From Beutenbergia cavernae DSM 12333 (lineage in GTDB: Bacteria > Actinomycetota > Actinomycetes > Actinomycetales > Beutenbergiaceae), in contig NC_012669.1 of NCBI RefSeq assembly GCF_000023105.1, positions 248,001 through 312,000 on the forward strand: a stretch of DNA of 64,000 nt, given 5' to 3'. The stretch's first letter is position 1; every line of letters starts with the position of its first letter. The notes under the pieces are model-generated. The model made no database searches, was not told where the DNA came from, and saw only the letters and a program-made list of their open reading frames with translations. A program made the position numbers and the translations under genes. Below, in pieces: positions 18,295 through 26,619 of the stretch.

Positions 18295-18769
18295 CGCCCG
18301 TGTCGCCCGAGTCGCCGCCGGCCGTCTCGATCGTCACGGTGATCTCGTCCTCGGCGCCGGCGGCGGAGTGGTCGGCGTTGCGCAGCGACACGTTCATCGT
18401 GTGCTCGCCCTGCTCGAGGCCCTCCAGGGCGGGCGAGTCGGCCGTGATCTCGTGCTCCTCGCCGTTGCCGGACTCGATCACCTCGTAGGCGCTGTCGTCG
18501 CCGTCGAAGTACAGGTGGACGTGGTGGTTGCCGGACTCCGTCGTGCCGAGCTCCTCGCTCGAGGACACGACGAACGTGAACGGCGCGCTCAGGCTGTCGC
18601 CGTCCGCCGGCTCGATGATCTCGACCGTCGGGCCGTCCCCGCCCGCCGCCGGCTCCGCGCCGTCGTCCCCTCCGTCGCCGCCGCACCCGGCGAGCGTGAG
18701 GACGACGACGGCGGCCGCCGCCGCGAGAAGTCCCGGCCGGTGTGCGGGAAGTCTGGACAGTGTGCGCAT
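18284..18769 (-). CDS. secreted lipoprotein of the redox cluster
   Basis: The 161-residue protein has a signal peptide ending in LTLAGC (lipobox) and an acidic Gly/Asp-rich linker. A single beta-rich domain follows, with NHHVHLYFDGDD, LEQGEHTMNVSL and a final ITVTIE strand. The shape resembles small Ig-like or DUF4399-type domains, but I cannot name the family firmly. Paired His residues could bind metal or heme. The start is fixed by GGAGGAGAACG before ATG 18769. It is the first gene of the divergent operon and is preceded by an ECF-type promoter at 18821-18849. Confidence 0.75.
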   Translation of the reverse strand: MRTLSRLPAHRPGLLAAAAAVVVLTLAGCGGDGGDDGAEPAAGGDGPTVEIIEPADGDSLSAPFTFVVSSSEELGTTESGNHHVHLYFDGDDSAYEVIESGNGEEHEITADSPALEGLEQGEHTMNVSLRNADHSAAGAEDEITVTIETAGGDSGDTGDGY

Positions 18770-18820
18770 CGTTCTCCTCCGATCGCTGCGCCGGTCCACC
18801 GAGGGGTGGCCCGACATCCC

Positions 18821-18849
18821 TGGCACGGACCCGGTGCGGGAGAGGTTCA
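18821..18849 (-). promoter_or_regulatory. ECF-type promoter of the lipoprotein-cytochrome b operon
   Basis: On the minus strand TGAACC (18849-18844) is followed after 16 bases by CGTGCCA (18827-18821). This matches the promoter before the divergent sigma gene in both hexamers and spacing. The translation start is about 52 bases further on. Confidence 0.75.
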
Positions 18850-18931
18850 TCGCGGCGCCGATCGGACCCCGACGCAGGGTCGTCGTCCTCCCCCCGAGGC
18901 CGGGAGCGGAGGATGATGGGAGAACGCGACC

Positions 18932-18960
18932 TGAACCGCTCGGTCCCGGCCCCCGTGCTA
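18932..18960 (+). promoter_or_regulatory. ECF-type autoregulatory promoter of the sigma/anti-sigma pair
   Basis: TGAACC (18932-18937) is followed after 16 bases by CGTGCTA (18954-18960). The leader to ATG 18978 would be about 11 bases and includes GGAGG. The identical layout at two nearby target promoters suggests the sigma factor transcribes its own gene. Confidence 0.75.
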
Positions 18961-18977
18961 GAGGTGGAGGTACGGCG

Positions 18978-19481
18978 ATGGACGACGAGGCGTTGCTCAT
19001 GCGTGCGCTGCACGACGCGCACGCACCGGCGCTGCGCCGGTACGTCGTCGCGCTCGGGGTCGAGGGGGGCGGAGTCGACGACGTGGTCCAGGAGACGCTC
19101 GTGCGTGCCTGGCGCAAGCCCGAGGTGCTCGACGAGACCCAGCGGTCCGCGCGGGCGTGGCTGTTCACCGTCGCCCGGCACCTCGTCATCGACGAGCACC
19201 GCACGGCACGTCGGCGGCACGAGCGACCGGCCTGGGACCCGCCGGACGTCGCCGTCGACGACGAGAGCGACCACCTGCTCGACCAGTGGCTCGTCGCCGA
19301 CGCCCTGGCGGCGCTGACGCCGGAGCACCGGTCCGTCGTCGTCCGGGCGTACTACGGCGGATGGTCGGTGGCGCAGATCGCGTCCGCCGCCGGGATTCCC
19401 GCCGGCACGGTGAAGTCACGGCTGCACTACGGCCTCCGCGCGCTCCGGCTCGCGCTCCAGGAGAAGGGGGTGACCCGATGA
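18978..19481 (+). CDS. ECF RNA polymerase sigma factor
   Basis: The 167-residue protein has only sigma-70 regions 2 and 4, as in ECF factors. Region 2 contains DDVVQETLVRAWRKPE and ARAWLFTVARHLVIDEHR. Region 4 contains LTPEHRSVVVRAYYGGWSVAQIA and GIPAGTVKSRLHYGLRALR, a helix-turn-helix. It should direct polymerase to TGAACC-N16-CGTGC promoters, by inference from the three copies around it. ATG 18978 is preceded by GGTGGAGG. Its TGA overlaps the anti-sigma ATG, which fits stoichiometric co-production of the pair. Confidence 0.9.
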   Translation: MDDEALLMRALHDAHAPALRRYVVALGVEGGGVDDVVQETLVRAWRKPEVLDETQRSARAWLFTVARHLVIDEHRTARRRHERPAWDPPDVAVDDESDHLLDQWLVADALAALTPEHRSVVVRAYYGGWSVAQIASAAGIPAGTVKSRLHYGLRALRLALQEKGVTR

Positions 19482-20257
19482 CCCCGACCGATCAGTACGC
19501 CGACTGGGACTCGGCCTACGTCCTCGGCGCCCTGGCGCCGGCCGAGCGGGACGAGTACGAACGCCACCTCGCCGGCTGCGCCGACTGCCGTGCCGCCGTC
19601 GGCGAGCTCGCCGGCCTGCCCGGGCTGCTCGGCGCTCTTCCCGCGGACGAGGCGCTCGCGCTCGTGGATCCCGACGACGCCGGCTCCGAGGACGCCGCTC
19701 GAGGGAGCGATGCCGCGCGACCCGCCGCGACCACCGGAGGAGCCGTCGCCTCACCGGGCCTCGGCCCCACGGTCCCACTCGGCCCGCTCGTGGAGCGGGT
19801 GCGGCGCGGACGACGGCGGCGCCGCCTCGCCGCCGTCGTCGGTGCGTGTGCAGGTGTCGCGGCTGTCGTCGCCCTGCTGCTCGCCGTCGTCGTGCCAGGG
19901 CTCCGCGCCCCGCAGGAGGTGGACGTCACGTTCGCGACGACGGCGCAGGCGCAGGGCGCGCCGTTGAGCGCGAGCGCACAGCTCGCCGCTCGCGACGGCG
20001 GCACCCGAATCTCCTCCACGTGCAGCTACGGCTCGTCCGGCTATGGCGACGTCGACGGCGGGGGACCGGCCCGCGTCTTCGGGCTGTACGTCACCGACGC
20101 CGACGGCGCCGTCGAGCAGGTGTCGTCGTGGACGGCGGCACCGGGCGACACGATCGAGGCGACGGGCTGGACGGACCTGCCGCTGGGCGCGATCGCCGAG
20201 CTCGACATCCGCGAGGTCGGTGCGCCCGACGCGCTCCTGCGTGCCCCGATGCCCTGA
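19478..20257 (+). CDS. membrane-bound anti-sigma factor (zinc-finger type)
   Basis: The 259-residue protein starts with a cytoplasmic anti-sigma domain bearing the ZAS motif HLAGCADC near residues 28-35. A low-complexity linker, a basic RRGRRRRR patch and one membrane helix (about residues 115-138) follow. The external C-terminal domain of about 120 residues resembles RskA-type sensor domains (FGLYVTDADGAVEQVSSWT). It should hold the sigma factor inactive until an envelope or redox signal triggers release or proteolysis. It is coupled to the sigma gene by a four-base overlap. Confidence 0.87.
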   Translation: MTPTDQYADWDSAYVLGALAPAERDEYERHLAGCADCRAAVGELAGLPGLLGALPADEALALVDPDDAGSEDAARGSDAARPAATTGGAVASPGLGPTVPLGPLVERVRRGRRRRRLAAVVGACAGVAAVVALLLAVVVPGLRAPQEVDVTFATTAQAQGAPLSASAQLAARDGGTRISSTCSYGSSGYGDVDGGGPARVFGLYVTDADGAVEQVSSWTAAPGDTIEATGWTDLPLGAIAELDIREVGAPDALLRAPMP

Positions 20258-20271
20258 GTCACCCGCCGGAC

Positions 20272-20305
20272 CGGGCTTGGCGCGGCATCGATCCGCGTCA
20301 GCCCG
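20272..20305. terminator. hairpin between convergent anti-sigma and DinB genes
   Basis: CGGGCT (20272-20277) pairs with AGCCCG (20300-20305), and CGCGG (20281-20285) with CCGCG (20293-20297), with a small internal loop. It overlaps the last codons of the minus-strand gene. Confidence 0.45.
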
Positions 20306-20933
20306 TGGGGGCGTCGTCGCGTCGCCGCTCCCACGGCGTCACCCAGCCGCCGGCGTCCCAGTGCTCCGCGGCGGCGCGCAACGGGTACGCCGTGGCCCCG
20401 TCGAGCGACTCCCGGACGATGTCCGCGTGCCCCGTGTGCTGCGCCGTCTCGGCGAGCAGGTGGACCAGGACGCGTCGCGCGGTCCACACCTCGCCCGGTG
20501 CGAACCACGGGTCGGGCGGCACGGGGACGATCAGGTCGAGATCGACGGCGGAGACCGTCGCCTCGGTCTCCGCGGCCACGTCCGCGTAGAACGCCAGGGC
20601 GCCCGCGAGCGTCTCGTCGTCGTCCAGCCGGAAGCCGCGCGCGTACGCGGCCCAGGCCTCGGTGCGGTCGCCGTCCTGGTCGAGCCTCGACGGGAGTCCG
20701 CGGGCCACGCGGTCCGCGTCGCGCACCCGGTCGCTCCAGTCCTGCTCGGTCAGGGCGACGTGCTTGACGAGGCCGCCCAGGCTGAGCGTGCTCGCCGACG
20801 GCGTCACGCGCACCTCGTCCTCGGTCAGGCCGAACGTGGCCGTGCGCAGCAGCTGTCGCTGCGCGGCGAGCGAGGTCAGGAGCAGCGTGCGCTCGTCCTC
20901 GGCGGTCCGGCTGGTGGGGGTCGTGGTGGTCAT
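20298..20933 (-). CDS. DinB family protein (DUF664-like)
   Basis: This 211-residue helical-bundle protein shows the DinB/DUF664 pattern. A helix with LSLGGLVKHVALTEQDW supplies the first metal-binding His (near residue 60). ARRVLVHLLAETAQHTGHADIVRE supplies the other two (near 160-170). Members are metal-dependent and often act as thiol transferases, for example mycothiol-dependent enzymes in actinobacteria; that role is inference here. ATG 20933 is preceded by GAGGAGGAG. Confidence 0.85.
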   Translation of the reverse strand: MTTTTPTSRTAEDERTLLLTSLAAQRQLLRTATFGLTEDEVRVTPSASTLSLGGLVKHVALTEQDWSDRVRDADRVARGLPSRLDQDGDRTEAWAAYARGFRLDDDETLAGALAFYADVAAETEATVSAVDLDLIVPVPPDPWFAPGEVWTARRVLVHLLAETAQHTGHADIVRESLDGATAYPLRAAAEHWDAGGWVTPWERRRDDAPTG

Positions 20934-20995
20934 GGGCTCCTCCTCGGCTGGTGGCGTCGACGACGCTACGAGCGGTAGAGGACCGGTGGAGTCCG

Positions 20996-21563
20996 CTACC
21001 GCGACGAGGGCGACGTCGATCCCGGCCCGCGCTCCCCGGTGGTCCAGCCCCACACCTCGGCCTCCGCGATGAACGCCGACGACATCGGAGCGTCCTCGTC
21101 CACGTCGGGCCGCCCGGCGAGCCGGAGGCCGCCCACGGTGACCTCGGCCTCGCGGCACGGGATCCACACGGTCGACAGCACGTTCGGGGTGCCGCCGAGG
21201 TCGTACGCCTCCTTGCGCGTCAGCATGCGGTCGATGGGTCCCGTGATGGCGACGGCGACGTCGTCGCCCCCCGCCCGGAGGCCGATCGCCAGGTCCAGGT
21301 CGAACGTGACCTCCGCCTGCGTGTACTCCGGTGCGCTCCAGTCGATGCCGGCCGGCTGCCCGCCCAGGTGCTTGTTGAAGGGACTCGACCATCCAGCGCG
21401 CGAGGTCCGGGTCGGAGCCGATCACGCGGACCCGGCCGTCGGCGGCGAGCACGATCACGCGCCCCGTCCCGCCCTGCTCGGACCAGTCGACCCGCCACAG
21501 CGAGGCGTACGCGGACGGGCCGTCGTCGTCGAACAGCGTGACGCAGGGGTTGGCGCCGATCAT
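20996..21563 (-). pseudogene. conserved hypothetical gene with a single-base frameshift
   Basis: From ATG 21563 the frame reads MIGANPCVTLFDDD through DLARWMVES. The continuing protein-like sequence (FNKHLGGQPAGIDW, then LDLAIGLRAGGDD, ITGPIDRMLTRKEAY and MSSAFIAEAEVWGW) lies in another frame until the TAG at 20996. The break is at a GGG run (CCC on the coding strand) at 21380-21382; removing one base restores about 188 residues. This is either a real mutation or a sequencing error. No family was recognised. Confidence 0.7.
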
Positions 21564-21642
21564 CCGGAGGCTCGCGCAGGATAGGTCGACGGCGTCCGGT
21601 GCGTGCAGGGGATACCGGGGGCGCGCAGGCCGCGCGCCGGCC

Positions 21643-22407
21643 TCAGGCAGGCAGCGGAGAGATGACGCCGGTGAGGGCGAGGATGCCGTGGACGACCGTC
21701 GTGATCGAGCCCACGTACGCGAGCGTGAGCATGAGACGCCGCGCCGTCGACTGCGCGAGGACCTTGGCCAGCCACTCACCCACGAGGAGCCCCAGGAGCA
21801 GGCACGCGCCGATCCCGATCCAGACGCCGGCCGGGAACGACGGGAGCACGGCCGTGCCGGTCCCCAGCTTGACCAGGGCGGAACCCGCGGCCGTCGCCAT
21901 GAAGAACGGCTGGCAGGTCGCGGCGAACGTGCGCTGGTCCCAGCGCGAGAGGATCGCGTAGACGCTCATCGCGGGACCGCCGACGCCGGCCGTGACGCTG
22001 CCGAGTCCGCCGCCGGCTCCGGCCAGGACGAGCGGGGTCGCGCCGCTCACCTGTGAGCCCCCGTGGAACAGCAGCGCCAGGCTCAGGCCGAGCAGGACCA
22101 TCGCGCCGACGACGATCTCGAGGACCGACGAGTCGACCGCCCCGGCCAGGAAGGCACCCGGAACGATCCCGAGCAGCGACGACGGGACGAGGACGGCGAT
22201 CCGGCGCCACGACACGTCGCGCCACACGCGCGTGAGGATGAGCGCCGACGTCGTGAACCCGGCGAAGTTGACGAGCAGGACACCGGGCAGCGGCCCGACG
22301 AGGAGGACGAGGAACGGCGCCGCGACCATCGCGAACCCCATGCCGGCGGAGCGCTGCATGCTGGCGCCGACGAGCACGGCGAGCATGACGAGCGCGGCGA
22401 TCAGCAC
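21643..22407 (-). CDS. TauE/SafE family membrane exporter
   Basis: This 254-residue protein has about eight hydrophobic segments in two repeated halves. The family feature GFAMVAAPFLVLLVGPLPGVLLVNF lies in the first half, and AGVGGPAMSVYAI in the second. The group moves sulfur-containing anions or similar solutes across the membrane; the substrate is not readable. The GTG start is about eight bases after CATAGG, so the mRNA may be nearly leaderless. The neighbours give no sulfur context. Confidence 0.8.
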   Translation of the reverse strand: MLIAALVMLAVLVGASMQRSAGMGFAMVAAPFLVLLVGPLPGVLLVNFAGFTTSALILTRVWRDVSWRRIAVLVPSSLLGIVPGAFLAGAVDSSVLEIVVGAMVLLGLSLALLFHGGSQVSGATPLVLAGAGGGLGSVTAGVGGPAMSVYAILSRWDQRTFAATCQPFFMATAAGSALVKLGTGTAVLPSFPAGVWIGIGACLLLGLLVGEWLAKVLAQSTARRLMLTLAYVGSITTVVHGILALTGVISPLPA

Positions 22408-22505
22408 GCGTCGAACCTATGCCGGGGCGGCGCTGCGACGCCGAGCCGACCAGCACTCGGGCCGCGCGGCGGAACCCGCTCCGACGTATCCGCGCGGGGC
22501 GGTCG

Positions 22506-25500
22506 TCAGGCGGGTGCGCCAGCCTCCTCGAGCTCGAGCGAGCGCGCGCACAGGTCGAGGAACGCCCCGAGGTCGGCGAGCGCCCGCGCGTTCGACGGGA
22601 TGGCGTCAGTCAGGCCGGCGGACCGGATGACGACGGCGGCCCACTGGCCGCGCGAGATCGCCACGTTGAGCCGGTTCCGGTTGAGCAGGAAGCCCACCCC
22701 GCGGGGAATCTCCCGCGAGCTCGACGCGGCGAGCGTCACGAGCACGACGGCGGCCTCCTGGCCCTGGAACTTGTCGACGGTGCCGACCCGCACGTCGACC
22801 AGCCCGACGGCGTCGAGCGTGGTGCGGACGAGCGCGACCTGCGCGTTGTAGGCGGCCACGACGAGCACGTCGGCCTGGCTGAGCGCCCGGGACGCCGGGA
22901 AGAACTGCGGATCGGTCCATGTGCGACCCAGCAGCGACCGGACCTGCGCGACGACCTCGTCGGCCTCCTCCTGCGACGACGTCGCGTTCCCGCGGTGCCG
23001 CAGCGTCCGCAGGTGGACCCCGGGCGGCAGCCCGTCGAGGTGGCGGCGAGCCGTGACCTCGGCCTGCGGCAGCAGGGCTCCCGCGTAGGACAACGCCGAG
23101 ACGCGTTCGCACAACGCCGGGTGCAGGCGCCACGTGCGCTCGATGAAGTATCCGTGGGTGGGGGGCAACGCCTCGGCGCCACCGGAGATCCACGCGAGCG
23201 AGGAGGAGTCGATCGGCTCGGCGTGGTCGCCCTGGCTCACCTGCGCCAGCTGCTGAGGGTCGCCCAGCAGCAGCAGGCGTCGAGCTGCGGTCGACGTCGC
23301 CACGGTGTTCGCGAGCGAGAACTGGCCGGCCTCGTCGACGACCAGGAGATCCAGGCCCTCCGCCTCCACCCGGGACCGGTTCGTGAAGTCCCACGCCGTG
23401 CCACCGATGACGCAGCCGCCCTCGATGCCGTCGCGGAGGAAGTCCGCGTAGCCGCCGCGCGCGAGCTCGGTCCACGAGGAGCGCGCGGGGGACGCGTCGT
23501 CGCCGCCGCTTGCGTCCCTCGGACGCTGCGGGGCCTTGCCCACGCGCCACGGTTCGAGCCCTGCTGCCACGACCTCGTCGAGGAAGTGCTCCACCACGGC
23601 GTGCGACTGCGCGACGACGCCCACGCGCCAGCCGAGCTCGCGCACGAGGCGTCCGACGACGCGCGCGCCCACGTACGTCTTGCCCGTTCCGGGCGGTCCC
23701 TGCACCGCGAGCGCGGAGCGATCCAGCGCCGCCGTCGCTGCGGTGATGGCGGTGACGTAGTCCTCGTCGGCCACGACCGGGAGCGACGTCGTGCCGACGA
23801 GTCGTGGCTCTCGCCGCGCCAGCACGTCGAGGCCCGGCTGCGCCGGGAGGCGCGGCGGGTCCGGCACCGGGCGGGGGGCTGCGTCGTCGGCGCTCGGCGG
23901 CCAGGGCTGCTCGGGCGCCGCGGGCAGCGTCTCGACGACGTTCTCCGCGAGCCGCGTGATCGCCGCCTTGATGCCGCGTGCGGGCGGCGGGGCACCGGGC
24001 GCGACGGCCATGGGCACGGCCGGAGTCTCGCCCGCGCCGCGACCCGCTCCCTCGGTCACGACCAGGACGTCGGCGGCGCCGTCGTCGGAGATGCCCCGTT
24101 CGACCACACGGGCGTACGTCGTCGCGCGGACGCAGCCGTCCGGGGCGACCATCCCCGCCGGGAGTGGCGGCGCGTACACGAGGAACACCTCCGCGCCGGC
24201 GTCCACCGAGCTCCCGGACCCGAGCAGCCCGATCATCTTCAGGACGCGCTCGGATCCCTTCCCCGACGCCCTCGGCGTCCAGTCGGTCACGACCTCGACC
24301 GCGTCCGCGACCATGACCTCGCGCGCGTCCGACCACCACTCGATCGGGTCGGCGAGCCGCCCGTAGTGCTCGATCCAGAACGGGAGCTCCTCCCGCCGGT
24401 GGTAGTCCAGCGCTGCGGCGAGCAGCGCGTACGCCTGGGCATCGGCGCTCCGCGCGTCACGGTCCGGCCCCGCGGCGGCGAGGAGCCGATCCGTGAGGAT
24501 CCGTTCGGGGTCGGGCTCGGCCGTACCGGGTTCCGGCGCGGCAGGGGTGGGCTCGACGCCACCGGGTCCGGCGGGAGGTGCCGGCGGTCCGGCGGCACCG
24601 GGCGTCGGTGCGGGCGGTGCCGTCGTCGGCGCCGCGCGGTCCGCTCCCGGCGCCTGGCCCGCCGCGTCGGGCACCACATCGGTACCCGACGAGTCCGAGT
24701 CCGCCGCACCCTGCTCCGCCGCGACCTGCGCGACCTGCTCGGCCAGCATGGCGACGTCCGGCATCCCGGCGCCGAGCAGCACCCCGTGCTCGGCCGCCCG
24801 CTCGCGGAGCCACAGCGTGAGCCGCCGGGTCGAGACGCAGTCGTACCGGTTGTAGTCGGCGATGCTCTCCATGATCTCGGCGAAGCCGGGCTCGTCGCCG
24901 TCGGCGCGCAGGAGCGTGGCGCTCGCGTACTGGATGACCGAGTCCCCGCCGGAGGTCACGCCGCCGGAGTCGCGCAGCTCGGCACCCATGTACAGCGGCT
25001 CGAGCTTCTTGATCGAGTACGACCCCTGCGACACCACCGCGCTGTTCTTCACGATGGGGTACAGGTCCACGAGGACGCCGGAGGTGATCAGCTCCTCGAC
25101 CTCGTCCGCCCCGACCAGGTGCCGCTCGGCGAGGCGCCGCAGCGCCGTCTTCTCGTAGTTCGCGTAGTGGTAGACGTGCATCCCGGGATGCTGCGCCCGG
25201 CGCTGGGCGACGTAGGCGAGGAAGTCGACGAGTGCCTGCTTCTCCTCCGCACGGTCGTGCGCCCAGAAGGCGACGTACCGTTCACCGGAGCCCTCCGGGG
25301 CGCGGTCCAGGGCGTGCGCGGGGTGACCGCCCGTGACCGGCTCCTCGATGAGGCCGAAGAGGTACTCGAGGCCCCCTTCCATCGCGCCCGAGGTCGTCCA
25401 CATCGGGTCGCCCTCGAAGTCGAAGTAGATGTCCCCGGCGTCGGGCTCGGGGAGCGCCCGCAGGGCTGCGGCGTCCACCACCTCGGCCCGCACCAGCGGG

Positions 25501-26558
25501 AGGAACAGAGCCCGCTCGGGCGCCTGAGCGCCGTCGGGCGCCTCGACGCGCGCGCCGTCGACGACGAGCAGCCCGGCCGCCTCGGCGTCGGCCATCCGCT
25601 CGAGCTGCCCGACCTGCATCGCGGCCTGCCGACGCAGCCGCGCCAGCACGGCGTCGGACGTGCCCAGCACCGGCCCGGAGCTGCCCGCCAGCTCGTCCAG
25701 CGTGAAGATCCCGACCTCCTGCAGGCGCGCACGCTGCGCCGCGCGGATGCCGGAGATCAGCCGCGTGTCGCGATGCCGCTCGACCTCCCGCGCGCAGTAG
25801 TCGCACCGCCCGCACGCACGGCGCGAGAGCGCGTCCAGCCCGAGCGCCGCAAGCTCGGGCGGATCCACGTCACCCCGCCACTCGAGCCACGACGCCGGCA
25901 CACCCCGCGCGTGGTGGGCGTCCAGCAGAGCCTCGAGGAGCCGGCGCTCGTGCCGGTACACCTCGAGCACGTCGGCCAGGTCGTGCTGCGTGCGCTCCCC
26001 GCTCCCGTGGTGCAGGCTCATCGTCGGTTCGACCTGCACGCCCTCCGCCAGGAGCTGGTCGGCGTACGCGGCCATCTGCAGCAGCGCGTGCGTGCGGACC
26101 TTCTCGGTGAGCTTCGTGTCGACGACGGCGTACGTCGCCTCGCGACTGTCGTCCTGCGTCTTGAGCAGGAAGTCGGCGCGCCCGTAGAACCGGCCGTCGA
26201 AGAAGGTCGCCTGGAAGACGACGTCGGCGCCGCCGGCGATCGCGGCGAGCGTCTCCTCCCGGGCGCGCGGGAGTGAGGCGCGGAACTCCGCGCCGGACCG
26301 CTCGACGTCGTCGCCGATCTCCGCGACCCCCCGACGCTGGGCCGGGTCGAACGAGCCGAACCGCGCCCGGTACGCGGCCAGCACCCGGGCCTCGTGCGCA
26401 TCGCCCAGCCGTGCGGCACGCTCCAGCATCGCGTCCTCGACGACGAGCGGCTCCGCGAGCCCGAGCTTCTCGTCCGCCACGCACAGCGCGGCATACGGGC
26501 ACTCGGCACGCGCGATGTCCGTGGGCGAGTAGATGAAGCGGTCGTCGAGCAGGAACAC
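22506..26558 (-). CDS. TM0106-type RecB-like nuclease fused to an SF1 helicase
   Basis: This 1350-residue protein has three visible modules. The N-terminal 270 residues look like a RecB-type PD-(D/E)XK nuclease (GRADFLL, then YAVVDTKLTEK), with Cys residues at 249, 252 and 255 in CGRCDYC that may bind an Fe-S cluster or zinc. Next is an RNase H-like exonuclease segment (DIYFDFEGDP from 376, YNRYDC from 569). After a Pro/Ala/Gly-rich linker (about 605-690) comes an SF1 helicase with Walker A GPPGTGKT at 954-961, Walker B DEAGQ from 1075 and GTVDKFQGQEA near the end. It should process DNA or RNA ends using ATP. A repair or defence role is unproven. Confidence 0.87.
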   Translation of the reverse strand: MFLLDDRFIYSPTDIARAECPYAALCVADEKLGLAEPLVVEDAMLERAARLGDAHEARVLAAYRARFGSFDPAQRRGVAEIGDDVERSGAEFRASLPRAREETLAAIAGGADVVFQATFFDGRFYGRADFLLKTQDDSREATYAVVDTKLTEKVRTHALLQMAAYADQLLAEGVQVEPTMSLHHGSGERTQHDLADVLEVYRHERRLLEALLDAHHARGVPASWLEWRGDVDPPELAALGLDALSRRACGRCDYCAREVERHRDTRLISGIRAAQRARLQEVGIFTLDELAGSSGPVLGTSDAVLARLRRQAAMQVGQLERMADAEAAGLLVVDGARVEAPDGAQAPERALFLPLVRAEVVDAAALRALPEPDAGDIYFDFEGDPMWTTSGAMEGGLEYLFGLIEEPVTGGHPAHALDRAPEGSGERYVAFWAHDRAEEKQALVDFLAYVAQRRAQHPGMHVYHYANYEKTALRRLAERHLVGADEVEELITSGVLVDLYPIVKNSAVVSQGSYSIKKLEPLYMGAELRDSGGVTSGGDSVIQYASATLLRADGDEPGFAEIMESIADYNRYDCVSTRRLTLWLRERAAEHGVLLGAGMPDVAMLAEQVAQVAAEQGAADSDSSGTDVVPDAAGQAPGADRAAPTTAPPAPTPGAAGPPAPPAGPGGVEPTPAAPEPGTAEPDPERILTDRLLAAAGPDRDARSADAQAYALLAAALDYHRREELPFWIEHYGRLADPIEWWSDAREVMVADAVEVVTDWTPRASGKGSERVLKMIGLLGSGSSVDAGAEVFLVYAPPLPAGMVAPDGCVRATTYARVVERGISDDGAADVLVVTEGAGRGAGETPAVPMAVAPGAPPPARGIKAAITRLAENVVETLPAAPEQPWPPSADDAAPRPVPDPPRLPAQPGLDVLARREPRLVGTTSLPVVADEDYVTAITAATAALDRSALAVQGPPGTGKTYVGARVVGRLVRELGWRVGVVAQSHAVVEHFLDEVVAAGLEPWRVGKAPQRPRDASGGDDASPARSSWTELARGGYADFLRDGIEGGCVIGGTAWDFTNRSRVEAEGLDLLVVDEAGQFSLANTVATSTAARRLLLLGDPQQLAQVSQGDHAEPIDSSSLAWISGGAEALPPTHGYFIERTWRLHPALCERVSALSYAGALLPQAEVTARRHLDGLPPGVHLRTLRHRGNATSSQEEADEVVAQVRSLLGRTWTDPQFFPASRALSQADVLVVAAYNAQVALVRTTLDAVGLVDVRVGTVDKFQGQEAAVVLVTLAASSSREIPRGVGFLLNRNRLNVAISRGQWAAVVIRSAGLTDAIPSNARALADLGAFLDLCARSLELEEAGAPA

Positions 26559-26619
26559 GGGGCCTCCGAGGGATCTGAAGAGAACGTATCCCCGGCCTCC
26601 GACATCTCCGCGCAGGCGC

